From NCBI RefSeq assembly GCF_963676685.1, contig NC_092356.1, positions 45,595,601 to 45,659,600 of the forward strand: a stretch of 64,000 bases of DNA, given 5' to 3'. The first letter of the stretch is position 1, and each line of letters starts with the position of its first letter. The notes beneath the pieces were generated by a model. That model worked only from the letters and a program-made list of their open reading frames with translations. It was not told the DNA's origin and did no database searches. The stretch comes from Mytilus edulis. Its lineage: Eukaryota; Mollusca; Bivalvia; Mytilida; Mytilidae. The position numbers were made by a program, and so were the translations under genes. Below, piece after piece: positions 52,841 to 64,000 of the stretch.

Positions 52841-55800
52841 TGCCTTTATTCGTTAGTACTATCAGTAGTCCATTTAGTTTATCTGGTAACTATGTAATAC
52901 TAGTTTTTTATGATTATTTTGCAATAAGCAGGAAGGTAAGACAATGATATATTAATTGTTATAACGCTACTACCTAGACAGTAACAAAATTTAATGATGT
53001 TTATATTTGTTTCGTTTTCAAAATGCGATTTAAATCTATTTTCAAAATGTTCACTCTGTACAAAATGGTCCCTTATAAAATATCAAAATTCATTCGCTTT
53101 GACAATATCCAATCACTAAGCATGCCATAAAATCAAGCAAAGACTAAACATTTCGAATTACCAGAAGAAAATCGGGTAAATGTCAGGTGCGATGGAACTG
53201 TGAATAGATTCTGATTCACTAGTGCATCTTTTTGTTTAGCTTTTTACAATTTCGGTACGTATTCGCATTCAATTGATTCACAATCTAGTAATACTAAAGA
53301 CGAATAGATTGTGGTTATTACAAGTTGCAACAGTATATACACCTTAACAGAAATTGACTACTGCTGTCTTTAAACATGGCATAATCGTTAACCTATATAT
53401 TCATTGATGTCGGCTCTTTCCATACTGATTTCTTTCAGACACTGAAATATATATATATATATATATATATTATATGCGAAAGCCAATTTACAGATCTAAC
53501 ATTGTTGGGTTGATGTTTAGACGAGTTGTATATATAAATGAATATACATTTACTACAGTTTTGTAAAATAAGCATGCTAGACACGTTTCTAGTATTGAGG
53601 ACGGTTTGTCGTCCAATCATTTGGCTTTTTGTGTTATTGGGTAGACGTATACCTGGAAATTAATTTGATTCGCAGCAATTTTAAAATAATATTAAAAGTA
53701 TATAAACATATATTTGACGAAAATTTAATTCTTTCAATTTTAAGTAATATTTTATACCATAGTAATTAAACAGACACAATAACGATTGTCCTTGTCTGAC
53801 CCTTTGTTAATTATTACTTTGACAGATATGAAACGTTTATCTCTTGTCGCCGTTCACGTAATGAGAGCCCTCTAGTCATTGAGCAATGATGCATCACAAG
53901 ATAAACACCGTATCGTGGGAAAATAATTTTACCTATACTTCTCCCCTTATATGTTACTAGCTTTATGTTATTCGTGTGGTTACATGTATCACCTATACAT
54001 ATACTAATTCACGTTCAACACGTTATATATTAAAGTCTGATCTTCAATTTGTAATGTTACAAATCAATATATATGATTTATATATAAAGATTTTGTTGAA
54101 CATAGCTTACTTCAGGCTTTATAAAATTTAAATGAAAAGTCCTTATCGTTCCTATAGACTGGCATTTATCCATGTTATTTTCTTCCTTCTTTCCATCAGA
54201 GTATTTTATGACTGTGTTGGTTTTAATTTCATCCTTTTAAGTTTTGATATATAAATATATATATATATTGGTTTATAAATATATCAAACTCAACCCAAGT
54301 TTATAAGGTAAATGAAATTGTAGTACTGAATCTCTAATATGCGTTGGAACTAATGGTAAATAAACTTCATTAACCTTTCTTCTGTACGTTGTTGACGACG
54401 AACTGTTTTTATTTGGATGAAAGCGCTGACCATTTTATGTTCTTTTTCAGAATCATGCAATGTTTTCTTTTTAAATTGACGAAAATATTCGTGGGAAAGT
54501 AAGTTGTTTTCCAGTTAATGTCACTCACGCGACAAAAAACCTGCAACATGAACATTTTATATGTATTTCATTGGTCATTGTATCGCAATGTCTTTCATAG
54601 GTAAAGGTATTCATCAAGCTTAAACATGGCACGCGACATTATGTTTTCTGATTGTGAGAAAACCACGCCCACCATGAATCGAAATAAACACCTGTGAAGA
54701 AATGATTTACCTACTGAGTACTGTAACAGATATTTAAACAGATAACAGATATTGAGGTTAACGTAGATGGTTATATGTTTCCCGACATGTTTACAAAATT
54801 TAAATTTTAGTTAAAGTTGGTATATTTCTTTGATTGATTGTTGTTTGTTTTACGTCCTGTTCTTTGGGAAATATTTAATGCATGTAGCGGACAACGGAAT
54901 ATTTCAAATTTGTATTTAGTTATCAATAACTACTATTTGTCAAGGTGCAAGACTTTTAGAACAAATACTAAATACAGCGGTATCCTACTTTTTTTTATTA
55001 TTAGTTATATTAGTTATATAAAACTATACAAATAAGAATGTCGTTGAATACAATTACATAGTAATGTCATTAACCTTTAAACAAGTACAGCAACTCAATA
55101 AAAACATAATTTTGAGGAAATTTATAAAAAAAATATACTTTAACACCAATGAAAATTTTGGACTTCTTTATAACAATTTAACAAAATATCACGACGAACA
55201 TTGAATTAACCAAATGTCGTAATAAATCTTAGGGTTGAAAAATTATAGACATTTTTTAGTCTGAAATTAAAACCTGGTTGTTGTCTAATCGAGGAAATTC
55301 ATTCACGACCATTTTCATCGCAACACTATATGTATTGGAAAATTGTAATCTTTTTATATGTTTATGCTATTTTTTAGTAATTATTTTTCTGTTTACTTCA
55401 AGATCGTTATATTGCTAGTATTATTTGCCTTTAAACAGGTTGGTAAGTCGCAAAAGGTATGTTATTCATTTATTTTCCGTTGTAAGATATTGAAAGCGAA
55501 ATCTGGAAAGAATTCTTAATATTAATTTAAATGTGTTTTGAGTACAATAAGAAAGGAATCTTACATTCACTTTGGACCTTTAGAAATGTTTTATCTACAA
55601 GTATGTAGTTTCAATGTTATAAATGAGTCTTTTTATAATTAATTCCTATCATATGATTCATCTTTATTGTTGTATAAACTATTTGTAAAAACACAATCAA
55701 AGAACTATTTTCCTCATAGGAAACTATCGAACACTCAAGAGATTTTGTAAGTGATGGATATTTAACTATGTGTAGTAGGTATTACATGAATAGGAACAAA

Positions 55801-58219
55801 ATGGATCACCGCAGGAGTCTTCCATCAACGGTATGGGATGTTTTTTTGAGTCCAATATATAATAGTACAGTCGTGGGAACGGTTGAAAATCTATTCTGTT
55901 AAATATATCTGATTTTATTGTTAATCTTAATTTCCATAGACTGTGAAATATGCTATGTGTTCATCAAATGATATATGTTGTTATAGCTACATGTCAGGTA
56001 TAATCCTTATTACGTTTGTCTGTTCCTCAAATTTCTTTTCCGTTTGATACAAACAACAAAATTCAACATATGATGTTTTTTATCTTGAGTAAATAAGATT
56101 TTGTAAAGAAACATTTTACTAGTAAATATGACACCCCTCACCTGTATGTGAAGGTCTCAAATTGGTATATATAACGTAATTGCAAATAACAAATCACAAA
56201 GGGTAGAAGGACAATAAATTTACTAGCAGTAAAAGATCTATTTCGTTTTGTAAAAATAGCAGCGATCATAGCTGTGCAACATTTGATAATAGCGTCTTAA
56301 TTTGGTTTCTAATTGACAAGTAATTGTAGTTTTAGCTATCAATATGTTCATGACATTGATGCTTTTTACTTGTATTGGCCAAAGTATTTTCAAAGTTTTG
56401 AGCAGAGAAGAAAACTTATGCCTAAAATAATTTTTATCCTACTGTTACACAAAGAACGTGTTTAGAACAGGTGAATATCAGCTTTGTTAGTAAGAAGCTG
56501 AGTAACAAATTAAAAAGTAAAATAAACAATCCAAGGAAAATTCAAATCAAACCAAAAGCGAGCATGTGCATTTATTGAACGTATTAACATATTGGGATCT
56601 TTTACAGCTGACCTTACGGAATATGTTGGGTTTTTTTCATTGTTATAGGCCGTACGGCGACTTATAAGTAATTACATCTACTCCAGTTTCCCCTTTGGTT
56701 GTTGATTGTCTTTTTGACAATCATACTACATAAACATAAACAGATGAGGTATTGGTAGTTATGAGACAACTCAGCATCAAAGTCACAATTTGTAAAAATG
56801 AATCATAACAGGTTTTGTCGTCATAAATCAATAAAATTGATTATATTGTATACAACAACAAAGATTAAGAAAGTTCGCATGTCATGATGTGGGATTTTTG
56901 TCAGATTTTCGGAATCCTTTAGTTTTATCCATTTGTTTGCCTTAAATAAATATGCCCGCTGACCTTCATTTTTCTATTTTTATAAATCTTTTACGTGTAT
57001 AATGATAAGCCACCTTTAAAAGTCTTATAAAATTTTAATTATCTTTTAATAGCTTTTGAGAACTCAAACTTGTCAATGATAAAGCTATGAAAAGTCAAGA
57101 GAGAATATTTTACCGCCAAAATTTCAATGACTAATATCTTGAAAACAAGCACATTGACCTATATATTTTTTTTGCTACTTTGATTACAATTAATCCCTTA
57201 TCAATATAAACTAGTGTTTTGAAAAGTTAATTATTTTGAAAATGAGAAGCAAACTTCCTAAAGAAAGAATGTACCACCTGAAATGTGAGTTATCTAACTT
57301 TTCCAAACGGAATATGTTATGAGTAAAAAGAAGTTGAATACCTTCTAATGGTCGGTAACATATATTTTTACGGCGGTGTATTCTTGTCGATATTAGGACT
57401 TTTTTTCTTTTTGACAATTTTTGAGATGATATTTGCTTCGGATGATTTCATATTAATCTTACCATAATTCTATGTTATTTTTTTGATTTCAACTGAGTAA
57501 CATTTTCAGTATCGTTAATTATTACTGAAATGTCATCACGAAAGTTGAATATTTACATAGCCTTGTCGTACTCTATAAATCAAATGACAATACTTAAGAC
57601 GTTTAAATATATTATTATCCTTTATACAGGGAAGACAGTTCATACGAATCAACAAATAACAACGTTGACATATGTCAGAATAACTCCCATATTTTCACCT
57701 TCTTCATAAATCTTGAGTGTGTATATCTATTTAGATAAAGTTTTCAATCGTGTGTCACTTGTTTAAAAAAAAAACTCCTATCAAAATGGAAATTAGATTT
57801 TTTTTTAAGGACGTGTAAGTGCTAAAATATGACAAACATCACTACATTTCACTTTGTTTCTCTAGTGATAGTTCAATGTACAATCGGTGTCCAATAGGGT
57901 ACTAGTTACTCACCCTTATTAAATTACTTTTATGTTCTTAAACGAATAAATGTTTGTTAAAATAACTGCCAAAAATGTATGTTTCTTCGGGCAAGAAAGA
58001 CAAAATTCTGAGAATAAAGTATCCAATGCATCTATCTTTTCTGATTATACTTGGTGCTTGATTGAATTTCATCAATTAGTTTTTTTATAACCAAAATGAA
58101 CAGTACATATTAAATTAGAAGAAAAAAAGTTGTTTCCCGATACTCAAATATCATACACCAATTTAAAACAATTAAGATTTAGAAAAAAAGGACAAGGGAA
58201 TGGCACAAATTCCACAATG
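52841..58219. other. Long non-coding AT-rich stretch
   Basis: More than 5 kb without a recognisable gene. It contains AT dinucleotide runs at about 53447-53471 and 54247-54270. A diverged R1 copy lies at about 56600-56740 ('GGCCGTACGGCGACTTATAA') and an inverted one at about 56740-56815. Open frames up to ~68 codons show no family resemblance. Confidence 0.5.
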
Positions 58220-58345
58220 AGTTATAATGGTGCGTCGGCAAGGTAAGCAACTCCTGCTTTGCACGCACCTATGTATGCACCATGATCTTGCTATGCCAGT
58301 TAACATTCAGTTTAAATCATGGTTAATACCCCACACGACAAGTGT
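58220..58345 (-). repeat. Diverged Penelope-like family A tail, inverted
   Basis: 'GGTAAGCAACTCCTGCTTTG' recalls 'GGGTAAGCAGATCCTGCTCC', the reverse complement of tail A. The resemblance is partial. Confidence 0.35.
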
Positions 58346-58559
58346 CATAGGTGTAATTAGTAAATGATACGTGTTACATAGAATTAATGAGAATCATTTT
58401 TCATTTTTTTTTTAAATTTTATTCTATGATTGCATGTTTATATTAAAGTTGTTTATTATTATTTTTTTTATTGAGTTTTTAAAAGTTTCGAACAAAATTA
58501 GTATCTTAAAGAACGGGTTCATTGTCAATATACTTTAGATATACATTATTGTTTCGCTG

Positions 58560-58655
58560 TGTTGAAGACTCATTTGTGGTTTATGCTATTTTCCGCTGTT
58601 TGGTCGGATTTTTGTCTCTTTGAAAAAAATCAACATCCCCATTCTCAGTTATATT
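58560..58655 (+). repeat. Diverged Penelope-like family B tail end
   Basis: 'GTTGAAGACTCATTTGTGG', 'CGCTGTTTGGTCGG' and 'TTTTTGTCTCTTTGA' then 'CATCCCCATTCTCA' follow the order of the family B tail. Confidence 0.5.
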
Positions 58656-59380
58656 TTTTATGAACTTTTAGTTGTTCATTACTAGAAAGAGTATGTGTGC
58701 ATATTTGTATTGTAAATAATCCAAGCATTGTATATGCTCTGAGTTAATGCTTACTGTCCTTGTTATTTTAAAGGAGTAGGGTCATTAAGGCATAGTTTTG
58801 GCTCAAGAAAATAATTTGTTTGATAACCATTTCAAATTGGCACATACTGTTAAGAAATTCATCAGGTCAAGAAATATAAATGAAAAACATAAAGATTTTT
58901 ATCTGATGACGTAACGATTACGTCATAATATGTACTGTTTTCACAAAAACGATGAAAAAATACAGAATTATGCAGTTTCCTTTCTGTTTTTTTCCGTTGT
59001 GGAAACATCATGCGCAGCCAAGAAACAACAAAATAATTTAACAGAAGCTTTATCAAAACTATTGGCATAATCTAACTAAATATAAAGTTGTTTCTTGGGT
59101 GCGCACATACTTTTTCAATCTAAAATATACTTAAATTCTGATGAAAAACAAGGTAAATCACAAAATTTAACATAATATGCAAATTAAGTCATGATTTGTT
59201 GCCATGGTAACTTGTTCGATGTCAAATTTGTTTTGTTTTTCTTAGTACTTTATACCTTAGTCAAGTATTCAGTTATTTAAGAATATGTATGACACCTTTT
59301 AAATTTGCAGTAATTTTTGGGCCAAATGAGGGCCTTATTGCCCCTACTTATGGAACGCCAACACTGTCTTATTATGACCA
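58656..59380. other. Non-coding stretch
   Basis: AT-rich sequence before the minisatellite; nothing recognised. Confidence 0.45.
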
Positions 59381-59386
59381 TTTTCA

Positions 59387-59935
59387 TTATATGATGTGCA
59401 TTTACCTTTATATGATGTGCATTTACCTATATATGCTGTGCTTTTATCTTTATATGATGTGCACTTGTCATTATATGATGTGCAAACACCTGTATATGAT
59501 GTGCAAATATCCTTATATGATGTGCAAATATCCTTATATGATGTGCAAATATCCTTATATGATGTGCAAATATCATTATATTATGTGCATATATACTTAT
59601 ATAATATGCAAATATACTTATATGATGTGTAAATATACTTATATGATGTGCAAACATTCTTATATGATGTGCAAATGTACTTATATTATGTTGAAAGATC
59701 ATTATATGCTGTGCACATATACTTATATGCTGTGCACATATACTTATATGCTGTGCAAATATACTTATATGCTGTGCAAGTATACTTATATGGTGTGTAC
59801 ATATCCTTATATTACGTGCAAACATCTTTATATGATGTGGTTGTGTCATTATATTATGTGCTTGTAATCTTATATTATGTGGTTAGGTTTACTTCATTGC
59901 CGAAACGTCATTATATGATGTGCTTTCATCGTCGT
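59387..59935 (+). repeat. 21-bp minisatellite, about 25 units
   Basis: Units of the form TTATATGATGTGCAAATATCC repeat every 21 bases with point changes. Neighbouring units are most alike, for example the CTGTGCACATATAC subtype at 59706-59790. Because 21 is divisible by three and the unit lacks stops, three frames stay open. The longest runs 59289-59867 with a heptad like Y-M-M-C-K-Y-P. I treat this as a by-product of the array rather than a gene. Confidence 0.9.
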
Positions 59936-60190
59936 TATGGTCAATGAACATGATTACGATTAGAATGATTACTGTCTACGTCATAACTGATTCCGATCTG
60001 CTTCAGTAAACTATTAACCCGGCTTAAATATGTGTCTATCGCTAGCGAAAGTGCAATTTATGGGGAAAATGAGACAAAGCAATTTAACAAAATCAACGTT
60101 TCAAAAATTTCGGTTGAAGATTAAGATTAGTCAGTTAAATGTTGACAGTGTAGGAGCTAATTGAAGAAATTCCCGGCTGTGGAGAAAATC

Positions 60191-61213
60191 ATACCTGTCA
60201 ACTGACCCGTATTCTGCGGGTGTCACCCGAGATTTTCACAATTTTGAGGAATCACCCGGGACACCCGCCGGGTCATTAAAATAACCCGGGAATTCAGAAA
60301 ATGACCCGATTTCACCCGTATTTCTTAGCCTTGAGATTGATTTCATAAGTAATATTTCTTTGAAATACCGGCAAATTCGTAATTCTTCAATGAACAGGAA
60401 GATCATCTAGCTATTTAAATTGTCAAATTAAGTGACCCATTAAGTGCATGGCTTCACTCGACAGCTTTGGTGTCAAACACACTGTTAATTAACACCAATT
60501 ACCTTTAAGTTAGCTTTAGGTCGTAAATAAATTGCACTATTCAGTCTCAGTATTCAGTATTCGTTTACAAACATATTTCAACTAGACAGTTACTTCCCCT
60601 TATTTGTCACCATTCAAAATTCTTCCTTATATTTACGTTTTATGGGTGAAAAAGGTAAAATCATAAAAATATAAAATTCAAATACATATTGAAAAATAAC
60701 TTTCCATTATTTTTATACCTTTATACAATTTAAAAAAAAAAAATTGAAAATCATTTTTTGCATTTATACTTCCTTTAACCATGTTAACTGTATTAGTATA
60801 TTTTATCATATTCTAAAACACTTTCAGATTTTTATAATGGTATGTTTAAAGGCTACATAGGCAGTATCTCAAACAATTAAAAATAAATTGTAGTATTAAC
60901 AGAAGGAAACATTTAAATATTACCTTTCAAAAATAAATTCTTATATTAATAAAAAGTAAGAAACATACTGTGTTACACAAATTTATAAAAATCCTTAAAA
61001 GTGCAATGAAATAATAATTAATAGGATTTAAAATGACTTAACCAAGTGAACATGCATTGAATGATGTTTTGGTATCTCTGATATACATTATAAGAAAATG
61101 TACCATAAATACTGAATTTCAGCTAAAAAAAGTTCGTAAGCGTTATGACCTGAGATTTGATTCTTCAATGCAGAATATGACCTGCATTTTCATCGTCACA
61201 GGTTGACAGGTAT
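60191..61213. mobile_element. 1.02-kb non-autonomous DNA element with ATACCTGTCAAC ends
   Basis: The left end ATACCTGTCAAC (60191-60202) is matched exactly inverted at 61202-61213. Flanking C and G may extend the repeat by one base. Next to the left end is a block of alternating ACCCG/CGGGT motifs (60205-60335) that can form several small hairpins. At the right end ATGACCTG repeats. No transposase frame. No clear target duplication was found, so the superfamily is open. Confidence 0.6.
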
Positions 61214-61229
61214 GGAATATTATAACAAA

Positions 61230-61380
61230 TTTAAGAGCCTTTTATAGCTTGCTTTTCGGTTTAAGCATAGGATCCGTGTTGAAGGTCGTACAATGACCTT
61301 TAATTGTTTCCTCTTACAAATTATGACTTGGATGGAGAGTTGTCTCAGTGGCTGTCATACCACATCTGCTTATTTCTATT
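61230..61380 (+). repeat. Repeat R1, copy
   Basis: 'CCTTTTATAGCTTGCTTTTC', 'GTTGAAGGTCGTACAATGAC' and 'GGATGGAGAGTTGTCTCAGT' match R1. It starts 17 bases after the end of the 60191 element. Confidence 0.7.
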
Positions 61381-61589
61381 CATTGCAAAAGACACCATTG
61401 AAATCCCAGTCTGTTTCAAAAATATTTCATAACATTAGCTATAAAATTATCTACTGATGCATAATATGGCGAGATGATTTGTTTTATAAAATGTTATTGA
61501 ATAATATATTAATCTGTAAATGGTAAGATGTATAATGAAGTATTGAATATGTACAATGATATTAAATCTAGAATATCATATTATCTATG

Positions 61590-61632
<43 letters not shown>

Positions 61633-61794
61633 AAAACCATACCAAGTCGGAAATATTTGTGATATGACGTTGACATGTAGTTTTTTTACTTTTAATTTGT
61701 CTTTGAACCAACCTTTTTTCCAAAGAAAACGCCAATTATGTGAGGAAGTACCCAAGCAAGCTTAGTCGACGTAGTGCCCGCGAAATATGAAATG

Positions 61795-61930
61795 CCTATG
61801 TGGGTAATTATAGAAAAAGAAAAAGTGGTATCTGTGCTAATGAGACAACTCTCCACAACAAACCAAATGACACAGAAATTAATACCTATAGGTCACCATA
61901 CGGTCTTCAACAATGAGCACATATTGACAT
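61795..61930 (-). repeat. Repeat R1, inverted copy
   Basis: 'GCTAATGAGACAACTCTCCA', 'CCTATAGGTCACCATACGGT' and 'CTTCAACAATGAGC' (on +) are reverse complements of R1 landmarks. Confidence 0.65.
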
Positions 61931-62935
61931 ATACAGATTGTTTATTTTCAACTTATTTTAATGGAGATTTTTTTAATTGCTAATAAAATTCTGAAACATG
62001 AGTACTAGTATGTCAACAGATTTGGAGTAGCGTCAACGATTTCTGAGATACAAGGGGTTGATTCCTGATGAAGTGTTTAAGACTTACTTTTTCGTCCGAT
62101 TAGATCAGATTTTCCCTTTGTGGTACTTATTTTGATCCTTTTCGGTAATGGCTTCGGAATTTACGTAGACGATACAGTTATTCAGTGAAAAGGGGGAAAA
62201 GAACCACTGAAATCACACTTTGCCACACTTTTTCCAATTCAGGGTATTTGATATTTTTATTTTCCAACCGAGATGAATGGGGTGACGCCCGTCTGTTGCA
62301 TTTTGTTTCTCTTTTTCGTCTCTTTAAAAAAAGAGAATAAAAAGCATTAACTTTGTGATTACTATGTCACCACTCTTTGTTTCAACTCTTGTCCATTCGT
62401 TGGCATCTCCGTGAATCATCGGTATAGCGGATATAGGTTCTAACCAAGGGGTCGTGATCGATTTTTCTTCTGACAAGGTACGAAAATCTTTGTTTTGTTT
62501 ACATTATATCAATGTTTACTTCAATCTAAACATATTTGTTGTTTTAAGAAATGATTTGGTCGTGGGTTGGTGATTAGAGAAGTCTCACTATTTGCCCAAA
62601 ACAAGAATCCTTCCTAAAAACATGTGCAAATACTTGCCAAAGAAGTTGGCGTTCGTCTCATCCGATATGATTCAAAATTCATTGCAACTCTGTTTCTGAT
62701 AGAAGGCCACTGTTTGTGTTTAATAAGTATAGCTGTTTCAAAATTTGGCATTGAAATATTTTGTACATATGTTATTTTTCGATATTTTATTTCGACAAGA
62801 AGCGTTGTGTATAGCTGACCACATGAATCCTTCTGTACGGTGCATAGTTAAATGAATGTACGGTATATAGTTTTTCACGCTTCGAAGTACCTATAAAGCT
62901 ATATCCACTGTACCGATGATACACGGTAGTAATTA
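61931..62935. other. Non-coding stretch
   Basis: No recognisable gene. The part from about 62820 may already belong to the non-LTR element that follows. Confidence 0.4.
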
Positions 62936-62939
62936 TAAT

Positions 62940-63420
62940 TCGGAATACTTTGCTTGCTTGTGACAATGGTGTTCGACAAGGAGAAAACTTATCACCTTTC
63001 CTATTTTATTTACTTTGATTGACTAAAATAATTTCTTTGTGACTAGAAATATCACAGAACTTAACAGAACTATACCAGAAGATCTTGAAAGAGAATTAGA
63101 AATATATCTTAAGTGTTTTGTTATATTGTTTGCAGATGACACGGTGTTGTTCGATGGAACAGCACAGGACCTGCAGACTCACCTCAATGCTTTCCATGAT
63201 TATTGTAAGGCTTGGAACTTGAAAGGAAAGTTGACAAAATTAAAGTCTTAGTGGGGGGTTTTTTCTGGACGGAAGCCAAAAAATCTCCAATTTTCTTACA
63301 ATGATACTAACATTGAGATGATAAAACAATATAACTATTTGGAAATTGTTGTTACTAAAACGGGAAATTTTAATATGACAAAAAACATTTATCCGATAAG
63401 GCTTTAAGCCCTGTACGAAA
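62940..63420 (+). pseudogene. Non-LTR retrotransposon reverse transcriptase fragment
   Basis: CDNGVRQGENLSPFLF is encoded at about 62958-63006 (the conserved GVRQG..LSP block before the catalytic motif). After a break, 63039-63251 encodes LKCFVILFADDTVLFDGTAQ then DLQTHLNAFHDYCKAWNLK; FADD is the catalytic motif of LINE-type enzymes. Further frameshifted pieces follow (YNDTNIEMIKQYNYLEIVVT, KTGNFNM) to about 63420. It is a short, dead piece of a jockey/CR1/L2-like LINE. The exact clade cannot be told from this length. Confidence 0.8.
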
Positions 63421-63693
63421 ACTTGAAAACAGGAAGGATGTTTTTTTCTGTTTAATCCCAAAAATGTTTAATCCCAAATTTAATCCCAAAGATTTCTATA
63501 AAATGTCAACTTCAGCTTGTTCGCTTATATAAAAAAATATAGTCACGTGCGTTTGTCCTCCAGCTGGCTTAGTAATTTTGAAACCTCTCTCTCTTGTTTT
63601 GTATATACTGTAAATAGTTATCATTTTTATCTCTGTATACTGATGTCATACATTGACTTTGTGAGACTTAATATATAGATTTAGAGGCCATAA

Positions 63694-63963
63694 GGGAGCT
63701 ACCATTTGATTTTTATGGGGGGGGGGGGGGGCTAGGATGAAATTTGAAAGAAATAAAAAAAAAAGGCAGGATGAGACACTTGCAAAAAAAAAAGTCAGGA
63801 CGACAATTTAGGTAAAAAAAGTCAGGATAAACTAAAAAAAAAAAAAAGGCAGGACCGGACAGAGTGAAAAATAAAAAGGCAGGACAGAGATTACAGCTAA
63901 AAAAAAAATGCAGGACAAAATTTTTCATCCTAGCCCCCCCATAAAAATCAAATGGTAGCTCCC
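63694..63963. mobile_element. 270-bp Harbinger-type MITE with TAA target duplication
   Basis: The ends GGGAGCTACCATTTGATTTT (63694) and AAAATCAAATGGTAGCTCCC (to 63963) are perfect inverted repeats that extend inwards to the G and C runs and TAGGATGAAA/TTTCATCCTA. TAA lies directly outside both ends (63691-63693 and 63964-63966). Between the arms are A runs separated by GGCAGGA/GTCAGGA motifs. A 3-bp TAA duplication with ends starting GGG is characteristic of PIF/Harbinger MITEs. Confidence 0.85.
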
Positions 63964-64000
63964 TAAGTATACCGGTATGGATGATTGATTAGCGCCACTT

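Noticed and set aside
58220-58345. Exon-like segment with a GCAAG|GTAAGC donor
   Set aside because: Its surroundings line up, with divergence, to the inverted family A Penelope-like tail, where the same GGTAAGCA string is normal.
59289-59867. 192-codon open frame over the minisatellite as a gene
   Set aside because: All frames over the 21-bp array are open because the unit length is a multiple of three and lacks stops; no domain or signal supports coding.
63713-63928. 71-codon minus frame rich in Phe and Pro
   Set aside because: It lies entirely within the 270-bp Harbinger-type MITE and translates its A runs.
1-64000. tRNA, rRNA and CRISPR features
   Set aside because: Scanning by eye found no T-loop/acceptor pairing consistent with a tRNA, no rRNA sequence and no regularly spaced direct repeats with unique spacers.

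Overview
The window looks like AT-rich nuclear DNA of a marine bivalve, most likely a mussel close to Mytilus. This rests on recognising its dispersed repeats and on a tandem pair of intronless Cys-loop receptor genes of the kind molluscs have expanded. It is an inference; there is no rRNA, mitochondrial or other marker in the window to prove it. I see no tRNA, rRNA, CRISPR or operon structure. Coding content is low and mobile-element relics are very dense.

Host genes. (1) A tandem pair of complete, intronless nicotinic-type Cys-loop receptor genes (21217-22395 and 26391-27566, + strand). Each has a conserved TATA box about 100 bp upstream of its ATG and an AATAAA about 80-110 bp after its stop. 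A third copy of only their distal 5' flank lies at 29325-29400. (2) A small two-exon gene for a putative secreted cysteine-rich peptide on the - strand: TATA box 9559-9567, signal-peptide exon 9435-9357, cysteine-rich last exon 4656-4499, AATAAA 4491-4486. The splice phases match, and the ~4.7 kb intron is filled by a transposon cluster. (3) A second cysteine-rich terminal-exon candidate at 49002-49177 (+). (4) A TRIM/NHL-type beta-propeller pseudogene (17632-16874, -) with one reading frame broken only by four stop codons.

Mobile elements. Two families of Penelope-like reverse transcriptases: family A at 1490-3290, 42150-42515 (-) and 44195-45510; family B at 12751-14162, 29376-30060 (-) and 31150-32500 (-). 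Many orphan 3' tails of both are scattered about. A PIF/Harbinger-type cluster (4991-7943) has a broken transposase and interleaved long terminal repeats packed with AACGG/CCGTT motifs. DNA-transposon or MITE insertions with recognisable termini lie at 10060-11333 (TA target site), 14195-14619, 20148-20364, 23566-23784, 25148-25868, 30928-32917 (TTAA, piggyBac-like, split by a Penelope-like insertion), 60191-61213 and 63694-63963 (TAA). A non-LTR reverse transcriptase fragment is at 62940-63420.

Other structure. Copies of a short repeat whose - strand folds as a hammerhead ribozyme (best at 48057-48100; relics at 47630-47663, 33255-33299 and ~35960-36040). A ~0.55 kb 21-bp minisatellite (59387-59935). 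Several short tandem and inverted duplications. The 52.9-58.2 kb stretch is the longest part in which I recognise nothing.
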